Shown here piece by piece: positions 28,996 to 40,236 of a stretch of 64,000 bases of DNA (positions within the stretch are counted from its first letter, which is position 1; the number at the start of each line of letters is the position of its first letter). Made by a program: the position numbers and the translations under genes. The DNA is from Silene conica (Eukaryota > Streptophyta > Magnoliopsida > Caryophyllales > Caryophyllaceae). The notes beneath the pieces were generated by a model that saw only the letters and a program-made list of their open reading frames with translations, was not told the DNA's origin and did no database searches. The stretch lies in assembly GCA_029255685.2 (NCBI GenBank), contig CM055318.2:4283001-4347000 (forward strand), read 5' to 3'.

Positions 28996-29212
28996 ACCCT
29001 GTTCTGCTTAATTTCAGCTTTTTTTAATTTTGTTTGGCTATATTCCGTTAGGTTTTATTTACGTTCAATCAATTATGTTTAATTAATCTCTTCACAAAAT
29101 TAATTTTTAATTCAACTAAATTAATTTCACCTCAGTTCCACTCGATTTTGTTCAATTAAGCTCTAACACAATTAATTCAATTCAGCTCGTTTCAGCCGAA
29201 AAGAGCAGGACC
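28996..29212 (-). mobile_element. GGCCCTGTTC-type MITE, copy 1
   Basis: This ~217-bp element has ends ACCCTGTTCTG and GAGCAGGACCT. Its interior (AATTAATTTCAGCTTTTT-like left part, TTCAGCTCGTTTCAGCCG right part) is the reverse complement of the element at 38813-39035. Two independent copies in one window confirm a mobile family. The superfamily is uncertain. Confidence 0.75.
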
Positions 29213-30050
29213 TGATCAGTCTTTCTGGTTTTAACCAGGAAAAAACAGCGTTGAACTAAACCAAATCGAACCGAAAACCAAAATGTTAAAAAATGTTGGA
29301 CCAGACTCCAATTTCCGGGCCGAAATGCAAAATGCTACTAGAATTTGGTCTTTTGAGGAGTACATGGAAATCATTTTCTCAAGAGTTGCTAAATCTCGCA
29401 CACGATTTTATTTAATCCCGTAAACTTTACTTAAATTATTTTCCATTATTTTTCTAGACAACATTTAATTTTAAATTTTATTCACATTCTTTTCAAATAA
29501 AAAGTCCAATTGTATAACCAAATCAATAAGAAATCGGTTTTCAGTTCGCTTTCAGTTGACGGGTTTTGCTTTATCCATCACTCGTTCGGGTCACAATCAT
29601 AATAAACCCGGTCTCCCCCTCTCTCCTCTTTACCCCTTATTTTATTTCCTGTTTATGCAAATCATCTGCAAAAAAAAATTCACCTTCTATTAATTTATTT
29701 CATCAAAAAATTACTGTAAGTGGACCATTTTATCTTCGCAATTGATTAATTTTCATTTTTTTTCTTTTGATTGATCTTTCATTTCATTTTCAATAATGTA
29801 TTGCATGAATTAGCTGTGCCCATTTAATACTTATTGAATTTGCATGGTAATTTTATATTATAAGAATTTTTTTAATTGAATTTTGCATTATATATTTGTT
29901 TGTAATTTGTAATAATTCTCCGTTACAACAAGTTTAGTTTGAATGGTTTGTTGGTAGTTTGTTTTAGGGACAATTATTTGTTTAATTTGATGAGATATTT
30001 GCAATTTGTGAAATTTGATTCCCAGATGAGATATTAGCTTAAATGAGGTA

Positions 30051-30141
30051 ACTTTCCGTCTCGATTATTTGTTTACGGGTTTTATATTCTTTGCGAGGGG
30101 TATTTTAATCAATGATAAACAAATAATTAAGAAGGGGGGAG
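30051..30141. mobile_element. Small Stowaway-like MITE in the PP2A-A leader
   Basis: The ends CTTTCCGTCTCGATTATTTG and CAAATAATTAAGAAGGGGGG are imperfect inverted repeats flanked by TA. At 91 bp it is similar in plan to 60075-60167. Confidence 0.6.
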
Positions 30142-30271
30142 TAATTATTTTGTAGTCTAGATTTGAGATTTGGTGTTTAGTGGATAAGGGTTTTTGAATG
30201 GTTGGTTGATAATTGTTATCTGTTGGTGTTTTGTTTGAAGATCGATTGAACTTTGACATACTTGGGTTATA

Positions 30272-33200
30272 ATGGAGGAGCCATTGTATCCGATAGCCGT
30301 GTTGATAGATGAGCTTAAAAATGATGATATACAGCTTAGGCTAAATTCTATTAGAAGATTGTCGACGATTGCTCGTGCTCTTGGGGAGGAGAGAACGAGA
30401 AAGGAGTTGATTCCGTTTTTGAGTGAGAACAATGATGATGATGATGAGGTTCTTCTTGCTATGGCCGAGGAATTGGGCTTATTTATTCCGTATGTTGGGG
30501 GTGTTGAACATGCCCATGTTTTGCTTCCGCCCCTTGAAACCCTTTGCACTGTTGAAGAAACTTGTGTAAGGGATAAAGCAGCAGAGTCGTTGTGTAGAAT
30601 CGGATCACAAATGAAGGAGAGTGATTTGGTCGATCATTTCATTCCTCTTGTGAAGGTGTGCCTTTCCTCCTTCTTTGTCGATGTTTAGAGTGTTGCTAGT
30701 TCCTTCTAATGTGCTTGGTATTTTGATACTCGGTATTTGACTATTATGTTATAGCGAGTATGAAAAGGTTTACCTATGCTTACCTAAATCATGTTGGTAT
30801 ATTATCCCTGCTCATGACAATGACCGTTATGCACCTCCGACATTTTCCAACTTTCTTGGCAAAGGGGATAATTCATCCCGTTACTGCACCCTGATTGGGA
30901 TAGAATGATAGAATTCTACTAAAGTTGAATCTATTTATCTCACATACAGAACATTAAAAAGATTGCTTTCTGTTTTCGTAGTATTTTTTAGGTTAATCTC
31001 CAAGTCGAGCGGGAGGTAATGTGCCCAGGTACATGAAAAATCAAACCTGACACCTATGGGTTAGAAGGTTACATATAATTTCCTGTTTTGGTAGATTATG
31101 TTCCCTGTACAGCATGCATGTGTGTGACTGTGCACACGTATGTTGGAGTTGTGAAGGATCATTTTAATTTCTCATCAGTTATTAAATGCTCAGTGTATTC
31201 CTTTCTTACAGATGTTTTTATCTTGCAGAGACTAGCAGCAGGAGAATGGTTTACTGCTCGTGTATCTGCTTGTGGCCTTTTCCACATCGCTTATCCAAGT
31301 GCGCCAGATGCACTGAAGTCAGAGTTACGAGCAATCTATCGTCAGTTGTGTCAAGATGACATGCCAATGGTTAGAAGATCTGCTGCCTCTAATTTAGGGA
31401 AGTTTGCTGCGACTGTTGAGCCTAGTCATCTAAAGACTGATGTGATGTCAATGTTTGAGGACTTAACTCAAGATGGTATCCATCTTTACTTCTTTTCTTC
31501 AGTTCCTTTTATTTTCACTTCCCGTCGATGCAATGAACTTTTGATGTGCGGACCTTTGTTTTCGTATATAAAATGGGAGGGATGACTAATTTCCATGGGC
31601 CAAATTTGAAGAGTTGTACTGCAAAAAATGTTGAGAATAATGTTATTGTATTTGCTGTCTATTGGATGATATAAGTAGGGTGATCGTAATTTTCATCAAG
31701 AATTTCATAATGAATCACTCAAATGAGTTTTTCTTCTTGAAATTTTTTCGCTCGGAAAAAGCAGTCTTTTGATACATTAGCTGCTATGACGTTATGGTGA
31801 AGATTAAAACCAAGAAGTGATTGGAAGACTTCTAGCTTTAGTGATTCAGGGCAAACAATAAAGAACATAATGTTGAGAAAGCAAGCGCTGAGAAACTGAA
31901 ATGGCTGGATGATATTTGGCAGGAGAGGATTGATTACATCCTCTCTTTTACAACTGTTATTAATGACATACTGAGTTTTTGTGAAACTAACTGACATCTA
32001 TTCATCTATTGTATGACATTTTACTTGATGTTCTGAAACTTATCACAAGTCTATGAAAGTTCTATTAAGAGGAAGAAAAATAAGAGTATCAAACTCTCCT
32101 TTCTTGAACGAGTGTGTGTTTTGTGTGCGTGTGTGCGTGCATGCGCGTTATTTTGTTTACCAAGTCTGTGAGTCTTATTTACCCTTTTAAGTTTATTTTA
32201 TTTCTAGATCAGGACTCTGTGAGGTTATTAGCTGTTGAGGGTTGTGCCGCCCTCGGGAAACTGTTGGAGCCGCAGGATTGTGTTGCACATGTGCTTCCTG
32301 TTATTGTTAATTTCTCACAGGTGAGTAACTCTCTGTTTATTTCTGCTCCTAATATCGTTCAACTGTGTTGGCTGTGCCTTAGCTGTGTTTGTACTTTGTT
32401 AATTGTGTTACTTGGCTGTTGCTTAGTTGTAACTCTTGTAACATACTCTTTTTCCCCTCATGAAAGAGGTTTTAGAGGGAATTATTTTCTTTCATTTTGA
32501 TATGGTATTATGAGTCACACTTCTTTCTGAAGTATGCTCTAATTTGCACTATATTGTCGCATTCAACTACTCAAGAGATCTCGCTGTCTACAGTGAGTAT
32601 TTGCATGTAGTATTGTGTATCATAGCGATGACGTTCATGGAAGAACCCTCATAACAAAATAGCTGGAATATGCAGTACCGTCTTTCTTCTTAGACTTAAG
32701 TGACTTTGTCGATTCCATATGTTGCAACGGTGACTCAAGAGACTCATATTTTGTTATGTTAGCGCTATAACATCACAGTGAACCAGCTAGGGCCTAGGAC
32801 TCTAATAGAGACGGTGTTGGACACGATCCATCTCATCGGTAGCGTAAATGTTGTTATGGAAAATATGGCTGTGCATTGTAAATATAAGTTGCATTTAAAG
32901 CTTTAGGAAAACTATCCAATAATTGGCATGCCTAAATTTCCTTCATACTTGGTATATGAAACAGACCAATTCATTACTACAAATCATATTTTCTACTTTC
33001 TCCAACAGACCCTGTTCAGCCTGTAACCTTTGGTACATAACCAACCTGTTTTACAATGTCTTGTAGTAGTGTGGTTGGAAGGGCATACTTTTTTACGTCT
33101 GAATGTGTGATAAACCAGAATGTGTATTGTGAAGGTTTTTGTACTTGTGAAAACCCCTGCCTGTAGTGGGACAGGGTATGCCTTCATATCTGTTTTATCA

Positions 33201-36200
33201 TTCATGCTGTTCTCACACTTCGGGTAGAAGACTATCAATATTTGACCCTCGATAGTTGTTCAAGGATTGTATATTGTTGCTTTCGAACTTTAGTATTTAA
33301 ATAAGTAGTGTATATTTATGCAAAACTTATTAACTTGCGTATGCTGGAATGTGAGGATTGTGTGCAAGTTACGCTAGATGCACTTACCATTATTGACTGA
33401 TGACACATGTACATGCTGTGGTTCTTCATTCAACTTTTTTCCAAATGAGGGCAGTTTACTGTATTCTTTACCTCATGGGTATAAACCTATGTCAGTACAT
33501 GTACTGTTTCTAATTTTAAAATCATCTTCAGATGACATGTGTGCTATGTTGGTGATTCTTCAGATGTTTGGATTCTTTGATTTGTCCTAGGAAGTTAAGG
33601 TTAACACAAATTTTCTGCTTCGTGGTCATGTGGTGTGTGAACAGGACAAGTCTTGGCGTGTCCGATATATGGTTGCCAATCAGTTGTATGAGCTTTGTGA
33701 GGCTGTTGGCCCTGAGCCTACCAGGTATTTGCTTGATTCAAGTTGCTCTGGTGTATTTTGCCAAATATAGATAGAAATGACAAGTTTAATTTGTATCTGC
33801 CTTCTAGATTCGTTTGTTCTTTTGTCATTTGTTTGAGTTCTTCATCTTGCATTTTCTTCCTTCTATTTAGGGCGGATCTTGTCCCTGCATATGTGAGATT
33901 ACTTAGAGATAATGAAGCTGAGGTACGTATAGCAGCTGCCGGGAAAGTTACCAAGTTTTCTCGGATTTTGAGTCCAGAGCTGGCAATCCAGCATATTCTG
34001 CCATGTGTGAAGGTAATTTTGTTAGCTTAAACTTTATTTTGAATGTTCTTTCCTGTCATCTTTCAAAAGTTATTTGTTAGTACTCACTACTCAGTGCATA
34101 GACATCTACTCAGATACGGCTTAAGTGGTACTGTGCAGGATTTATCATCAGATTCTTCTCAGCATGTTCGCTCCGCTTTGGCATCTGTGATCATGGGAAT
34201 GGCCCCTGTTTTAGGCAAGGTAAAAACAAAAAGGGAATTGTGTGTTCCAAGTTGCATTTTATTACCAAATGTGTCCCAAACTCCCAATATAATAACACAT
34301 CAGATTATAGAAGTCTTTTGTTGATAATTTGATATACAAGGACTTTTAGCGATACTACCTCCATCCGAAATTCATTGTCCCCATTTGAATTAGTGATCAA
34401 CCTATGTTAGCTTTAACCATAAATTTTTCGAATAAATGTAGATGTACAAGCTATGTTACTCCGACACTTCACTTAATTGCCATGTCGTGTGTCAAACACG
34501 TGTCGGTGTCCAACACGACACGACATTTCGACACTTCAATTTAGACCGCAAAATAAGAAAATTCACCCGAAGTAGGCATGTCCGACACGACACCGTGTCA
34601 GAGAGTCGGAGTAACACGTACAATGTAACTTTGTAATATTTTATTTATCAGAATAATGATTTTCATAATTTTCTTGTAAGAAGTTGACTATTTTTATCAT
34701 GGGAAAAAATCGGTGACATAGGCCACCAAATTCAATTGGGACAATATAAATGATATGGAAGGGATATTCTACAAGGGCTTTCTGTGATGATGCTATTTGG
34801 TTCTTTGCCATTTAGCTCAATATGATTAGTTTGCTAGTTCCTGTGTAGACTTTTTTTCCCTTTCCAACTCCCGAGTGAGACTTCTTGGTCTTTCGTGCAG
34901 GATGCTACGATCGAGCAACTCCTCCCCATTTTCCTTTCACTCCTAAAAGACGAGTTTCCCGATGTTCGTCTTAACATAATCAGTAAACTTGATCAAGTTA
35001 ATGAGGTTTGTCATTTTGTCCTTCTGATACTCCCTCATTGTAGTCTCTTTTTGTGAGCTCTTGCTTTTCTGTACTGCTGTGGATGATTTCTTCTAAATTC
35101 CCAGTTAGTTATTAACTTTTTACTGGGCGCTGCTTCACTTTCCTTGTTTTGGAATCGGTGTAAAGAGGAAAGGATATGTAGGCTTTGTGACTAAAAATGG
35201 CATGTACTTTGGGATAGGGGACTTCTGAAATATGTAAGAGATGACATGAAATTTAATAGGAGAGAATTGGGTTACTGAATATGCTGAACACCCCGTGACT
35301 CGTGAAGAGGTTTGAGCTTAGTCTATTTTGAGCCTTGTTTAAAAACTATGCCAGACACTATTAAGAGCGTGTCACAAATCTGATGTTGTGTATTCATACC
35401 AAATTAGGCTACCTTGCTGGTGAGCTGTATTGTAGTCCCCATTTTTCTTTCCTGCAAGTCAATTAATAATGATGTTCTCGAAGACTCCAAGCTTTAGTAT
35501 ACATTAATTGATTTGCTTAGCGTCTTATTAAATTTATCTGCTTTCTAAATGAGAACTGATTGAAGTGTGAGGCCTCTACATTGCTCATTTATTGTTTTGT
35601 GTCCTTTTGCTCTCTGATCCTCTGCTGATTTGACCTCCCTTTCCTTTGAATTTTACATTTTACTGTACATTTTACTGTGGATGTTAGTTCACCTATCCAA
35701 TGTATGCTCCAAACTGTCTGGTATCATGCTCAAGTGCTCAATCAAGGGATTTGATCTTCGGCACGAGGAACATGGGCTTGGGACACTTGAGAAAGTTGAA
35801 GCTTGGAAACTATTGTCACATGACTTGGTTGTTTTACATAACATATTGGCTCTAAGAGTGAAATGTCTTTGATACCAAAGACATGGTCTTTTAAGTGGTG
35901 GTGATGCCTAAAGGATACCATTTTGTTTGAGAAGGATTCCTACTATCTTCTTATTTAGACGGATTTATGGCAAATGGACTTATTTGCTCTTTAAAGCGGT
36001 CATAAGTGACGCATTGTGATGTAGTCTATTTATATTTGTCAACCATGTTGTTGCAGGTTATTGGCATCGACCTGCTTTCTCAATCACTCTTGCCTGCCAT
36101 TGTTGAGCTTGCTGAGGATAGACATTGGAGAGTTCGTCTTGCAATAATAGAGTACATCCCATTACTTGGAAGCCAACTAGGAGTTGGTTTTTTTGACGAT

Positions 36201-39200
36201 AAACTTGGTGCACTGTGCATGCAGTGGTTACAGGATAAGGTTAGCAATTCCTTTCAGACTTTCAGTAGTATAAGTTCCTTCCATTATCAAAGCCTGAAAA
36301 TCTTTGCATGTTCGTGCGTTTCGGTACCCGTTTGTTAGCCACAGACTGGCGCAGAACATAAACTTCTTTATTTCCTGTATTTTTATATACAAGTCCGGTA
36401 GCATATATCGGAATGTTTTTAAAATCTTCAACCTTTCTGTTCAGTTGTAAATCAAACTGCCACTCAAACAATGAGAATGGCATATAAAAAGCGAGAGTAA
36501 GATTTATATTATATGAATTTCTGAAGTATAGTGTGTGTAGGACCCTTGCGCCTGCAGGGTAACCAAGCATTGATAGACCTAAGGTATTTGATGTAGGTAC
36601 ACTCCATTCGTGAAGCTGCTGCTAATAACGTGAAGCGGCTTGCAGAGGAATTTGGTCCTGAGTGGGCCATGCAGCACATAGTTCCACAGGTTGGTTTTAC
36701 GATCTTAACCCTTGAGTTTATTTCTTTTCAGTTACTATATAAAAGAGAGCAAAAGTTTAGCACGTAATCCGTGCTACATTTAGATACAGTTTATAATTTA
36801 TATCAAACTTTCCATAATGGATTCTGACGTTTGATTTACTGCTGTCAATTGGATACTTTGCTATATAGGCCCTATGTTACTCTGACTTGGTTCAAAAGGT
36901 CAGACACGGGTGCGTACCCAAGTTTTGGGGTTATATTATGAAAAATTGACGTGTTTTTGGTCTAAAATGAAGTATCAGATTGTCATACCAATGTCTAAGG
37001 GTCGGGTGTTGGACACGGATAAGTGAGCTAATATGAAGTGTCGAAGTAACATATTTGCTTAGCTCTTATGGGATTAAGTATCATGCCTTTATGTACGATT
37101 AGTCTTTTTGAAGATAAACTAAGACTAAGTGACGTGATTGAGAAACACGACATCCCTCTCTCGAAAGTGAGAGTGAATTAGTAATTGATGTTCTATCAAC
37201 TCTGCCTTGTGTCGGTCGTTAACTTTTTCTTTTGTAAAGTATTGCTATTTTTTTCGGTTTCTACTCAGAATAGTTGATACTATAAATTATTGCTCAACAT
37301 TACCAAAACTGTTTAGATTGTGAGAGATATTTTCATGGCGGCAGCCGGCAGGGCCTTAAACCATTGGCAAATGGGCCTAATATCGTTAACTCATTGATCT
37401 CTCTTTAATTGAGGCTATGTTACTCAGACTCGTTTAGAAGTACCCGACACGGGTACGTGTCCAAGTGTCGGACTCGGCTATTTTATTGAAAAATATGCAC
37501 ATTTTGGTCTAAAATGAGGTGTCCATGTATCATACTCATGTCCGAGTGTCGAGTGTCGGACACGGGTACACGAGGAAATTAGAAAAGTCGGAGTAACATA
37601 GATATTGAGGTTTCCTTTTTTTTCTTATTTTCTCGAGGATTCATGTTACTCCATACTTGTTAAAGATTAGCCTTTAGTATCTTTCTTCAGTTCGTAACAT
37701 TTCGAAGACTGAGAATTTATTTCGTTAATACGATATGACAGGTTTTGGAGATGATGAATAATCCACACTATCTCTACCGGATGACCATAGTGAAAGCAAT
37801 TTCATTACTTGCTCCTGTTTTGGGTTCAGAAATTACATGCTCGAATCTATTGCCGGTTGTCATTACTGCCTCAAAGGACAGGTAGCACCGTACTAGATTT
37901 GTTTTTGTTTTTTTTTAAGCGGTAGCACTTTACGAGTTAATAGCTTCATATATTATTGAATTCCGTATCTTAACAAATCCATGAAAACATTGCTTCAGGG
38001 TTCCCAACATAAGGTTCAACGTGGCAAAGGTGTTGCAATCAATTGCACCTATCGTCGATCAGTCTGTAAGTATAGTTACATCATAAAAAAATACGATGGT
38101 TGCGTTCAATACTTCAATCCAAGTGCAACCACCGAATATTATTTTTCCCTTGGATTGAACCAAATCATCGTATCTTTCATAATGTAGCCTCTTCATTTCC
38201 CGAGTTCAATTTTCATTTTTTGAAGGATTATATTTATATATGTGGAGCCATATGCAGATATGCTTCACCCAGATTGACCCACAATCGCTTGAGATGATAA
38301 TTTTCTATCTCATTTTGTATACGCGTGTCACATCGAGGGTGTCTTTTTGTAGATGGGTGTCACGTCTGTGATATCTTTTTGTACACGACCTTCGGTCGCC
38401 ACCCCCTTGGTGTCCTGTAATTAATATTTCTTCCTACTTAGACCATTCCCAAGCAACAAGTCAATTGAATCGGGTCAATTGCATATTAGGCCTTAATCTC
38501 TCCTTATACCTTGACCCACTTAAACCCTCCCAAGCAGAAAGTCATAACCTAGGTCAATAAACCCTCCCAAACAACCACCTTTTTAGCTTTTTTTTTTTCT
38601 TTTTCTTAAATACTTGGAACCAATTACAACATGCCACGTATTAGGTGAATTGTTGGGTCAATTTACTTCAAATTGGGTCGATTTGTGACTCAATTCGACT
38701 TGAGTCAATCCTAATTTATTTCTTAATTACAGTTAACTTGACTCGACTCCCTATCGACCTTCCTATTGACCTTGCTTGGGGATGGTCTTACCAAAAATAG
38801 TTACAGGACTTGGGCCCTGTTCTTTTCGGCTGAAACGAGCTGAATTGAGTTAATTGGAGTAGAGCTTAATTGAAATAAATTAAGTGAAACTGAGGCGGAG
38901 TGAATTTAGTTGACTTAAAAGTTAGTTTTGTGAAGAGATTAATTGAAAATAATTAATTGAACGTAAATAAAACTCAACGGAATATAACCAAACAAAATTG
39001 AGAGGAGCTGAAATTAAGCCAGAAAGAACAGGGCCTTACAGCAGAATTATTCATCCATTATTTGCACATCCTTCATAGACATTGATTTTGTTAAAGATAT
39101 CGAAGGGTCTAGCCCATAACCATTAGGAGAAGAGTTAGTCCGCTTCATAAGACCCCTGTGGGTGCGAGTTACGACCCATACCTATTTTTATGTAGAATTC

Positions 39201-39346
39201 ACAAATTGAACGGGCTCATTGAAATGCAGGTGGCAGAGAAAACTATTCGCCCTTGTTTAGCCGAGCTAAGTGAGGACCCTGATGTCGATGTCCGTTTTTT
39301 TGCAATTCAAGCTCTCCAATCTATCGATAATGCAATGGTTTCGTAG
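30272..39346 (+). CDS. PP2AA: Protein phosphatase 2A 65-kDa scaffold subunit A
   Basis: Twelve coding exons join in phase: 30272-30655, 31229-31475, 32208-32320, 33645-33724, 33871-34012, 34139-34219, 34901-35005, 36057-36239, 36597-36689, 37742-37881, 37999-38065, 39230-39346; 583 aa, close to the usual ~587. The whole protein is tandem HEAT repeats; conserved stretches include [92 protein letters not shown] and [19 protein letters not shown]. The family holds catalytic C and regulatory B subunits of PP2A in the cytosol and nucleus and affects auxin transport and cell division (RCN1 in Arabidopsis). All repeats appear intact. The introns carry at least five MITE-type insertions, and the last intron alone holds two. 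Confidence 0.95.
34451..34617. mobile_element. CTATGTTACTC-type TIR element, copy A
   Basis: It lies in PP2A-A intron 6. Ends are CTATGTTACTCCGACACTTC and GAGAGTCGGAGTAACACG; the interior is dense in CGACACG/CGTGTCG words. About 167 bp, no coding capacity. Closest in sequence to the copy at 55561. Confidence 0.75.
36872..37053. mobile_element. CTATGTTACTC-type TIR element, copy B
   Basis: It lies in PP2A-A intron 9. Left end CTATGTTACTCTGACTTGG, right end AAGTGTCGAAGTAACATA. It shares the interior motif GTTTTTGGTCTAAAATGAAG with copy C. Somewhat diverged. Confidence 0.7.
37415..37600. mobile_element. CTATGTTACTC-type TIR element, copy C
   Basis: It lies in the same intron as copy B, about 360 bp further on. 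Left end CTATGTTACTCAGACTCG, right end AAAGTCGGAGTAACATAG; the inverted ends are nearly perfect over ~14 bp. Interior CACGGGTACGTGTCCAAGTG and GGTCTAAAATGAGGTGTCC. Confidence 0.8.
38441..38787. mobile_element. Tourist/PIF-Harbinger-type MITE in PP2A-A intron 11
   Basis: This 347-bp element has terminal inverted repeats GACCATTCCCAAGCAA and TTGCTTGGGGATGGTC and is flanked by TTA on both sides (38438-38440 and 38788-38790). A three-base TTA/TAA duplication is the mark of PIF/Harbinger-derived MITEs. The interior is AT-rich with repeated GGGTCAATT words. Confidence 0.88.
38813..39035 (+). mobile_element. GGCCCTGTTC-type MITE, copy 2, in PP2A-A intron 11
   Basis: Ends are GGCCCTGTTCTTTTCGGCT and AGCCAGAAAGAACAGGGCC, about 223 bp. 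It is the inverted counterpart of the copy at 28996-29212 and sits 25 bp from the end of the neighbouring Tourist element, so the intron is a nest of insertions. Confidence 0.8.
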
Positions 39347-40236
39347 CTAATTTTATGATGGTTAGCTTGGTATGCCAAAAGTAAAGGAATATTTCACATG
39401 CATGTATTGGAGTAATGACCGCAGGGACGTGTTTTAGTGTTATATAGCATTCAGATGAACTAGGTATTGTTCTGTTTTAGGGCTGTAACTTGAACTGACC
39501 ACTATTATCGACTAATTTCATTGTAGTCAGACTTCGCTGTGCCATAACAATTGTATCATTTTTCTGCCATTTTGTGTGTAAATTGTCGTTGATATCTCGT
39601 GTTATTTAGTTTCTTCGCGACCATATATTGCTGTAAGCCTGTAAGCACCTTTATCAAGATAAAATCAAAATTTACAAGAAATTAGTGGATAAGCGAGATA
39701 ATCTGGGCTCAATTTTGTTGGATGATTTATTAATAGTTTGCTTCACTTTTGTTAAACATATTCAAGGAGGCTATGGGACAATGCAGCCTGATGGTGATCG
39801 GACGTAAAGAAAAAAAAGGTTGCATATTAGAGTTGGCGAAAGCTGATCCGACCATAAAAACTTGAGTTGACTCTCTTGAAACCCAAATCGATACAACCTG
39901 AAAATTGGGTGAATCGAACCGACACAATAACCGATAACATACCCTAATACTGCAAAGTCTCCTATTTTGTGGAAAAACAAATTAAACGATGGTATCGGAT
40001 CGCACCCGTATCTTAATGTTGAATACAAAAATGCTTTCACATAAATACCAAAATATATTCAAATAAGCCACAAAAATAAAACATAAACTGAAAATTTCCA
40101 TTGACAGAATTTCAGTACAAACAATTAAGCGAGGCGATCGTTCTTTATTGTTTCTATAGAACATGCTCCTAGACATACAGGCATTTTTTTTCCTGCTTTT
40201 ATACACAGTTAACTTAAAATTACAACAGTTAGGTAA
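39347..40236. other. Convergent 3' spacer between PP2A-A and the CTL gene
   Basis: 39347-39700 is the probable PP2A-A 3'UTR and flank. The rest is AT-rich sequence and the probable 3'UTR of the minus-strand CTL gene. I see no gene or repeat of note here. The two stop codons are about 890 bp apart. Confidence 0.5.

Larger units (their letters stand above)
28571..30271. other. ALMT 3' flank, spacer and PP2A-A leader
   Basis: 28571-28800 is the ALMT 3'UTR and flank; it contains a short GAGACGGTCTC palindromic word near 28660. 28996-29212 is a MITE. 29580-29715 is CT-rich and probably the PP2A-A 5'UTR. A possible leader intron runs from ACTG|TAAGTGG-like sequence near 29714 to just upstream of the ATG at 30272, and holds a small Stowaway copy at 30051-30141. 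Confidence 0.45.
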
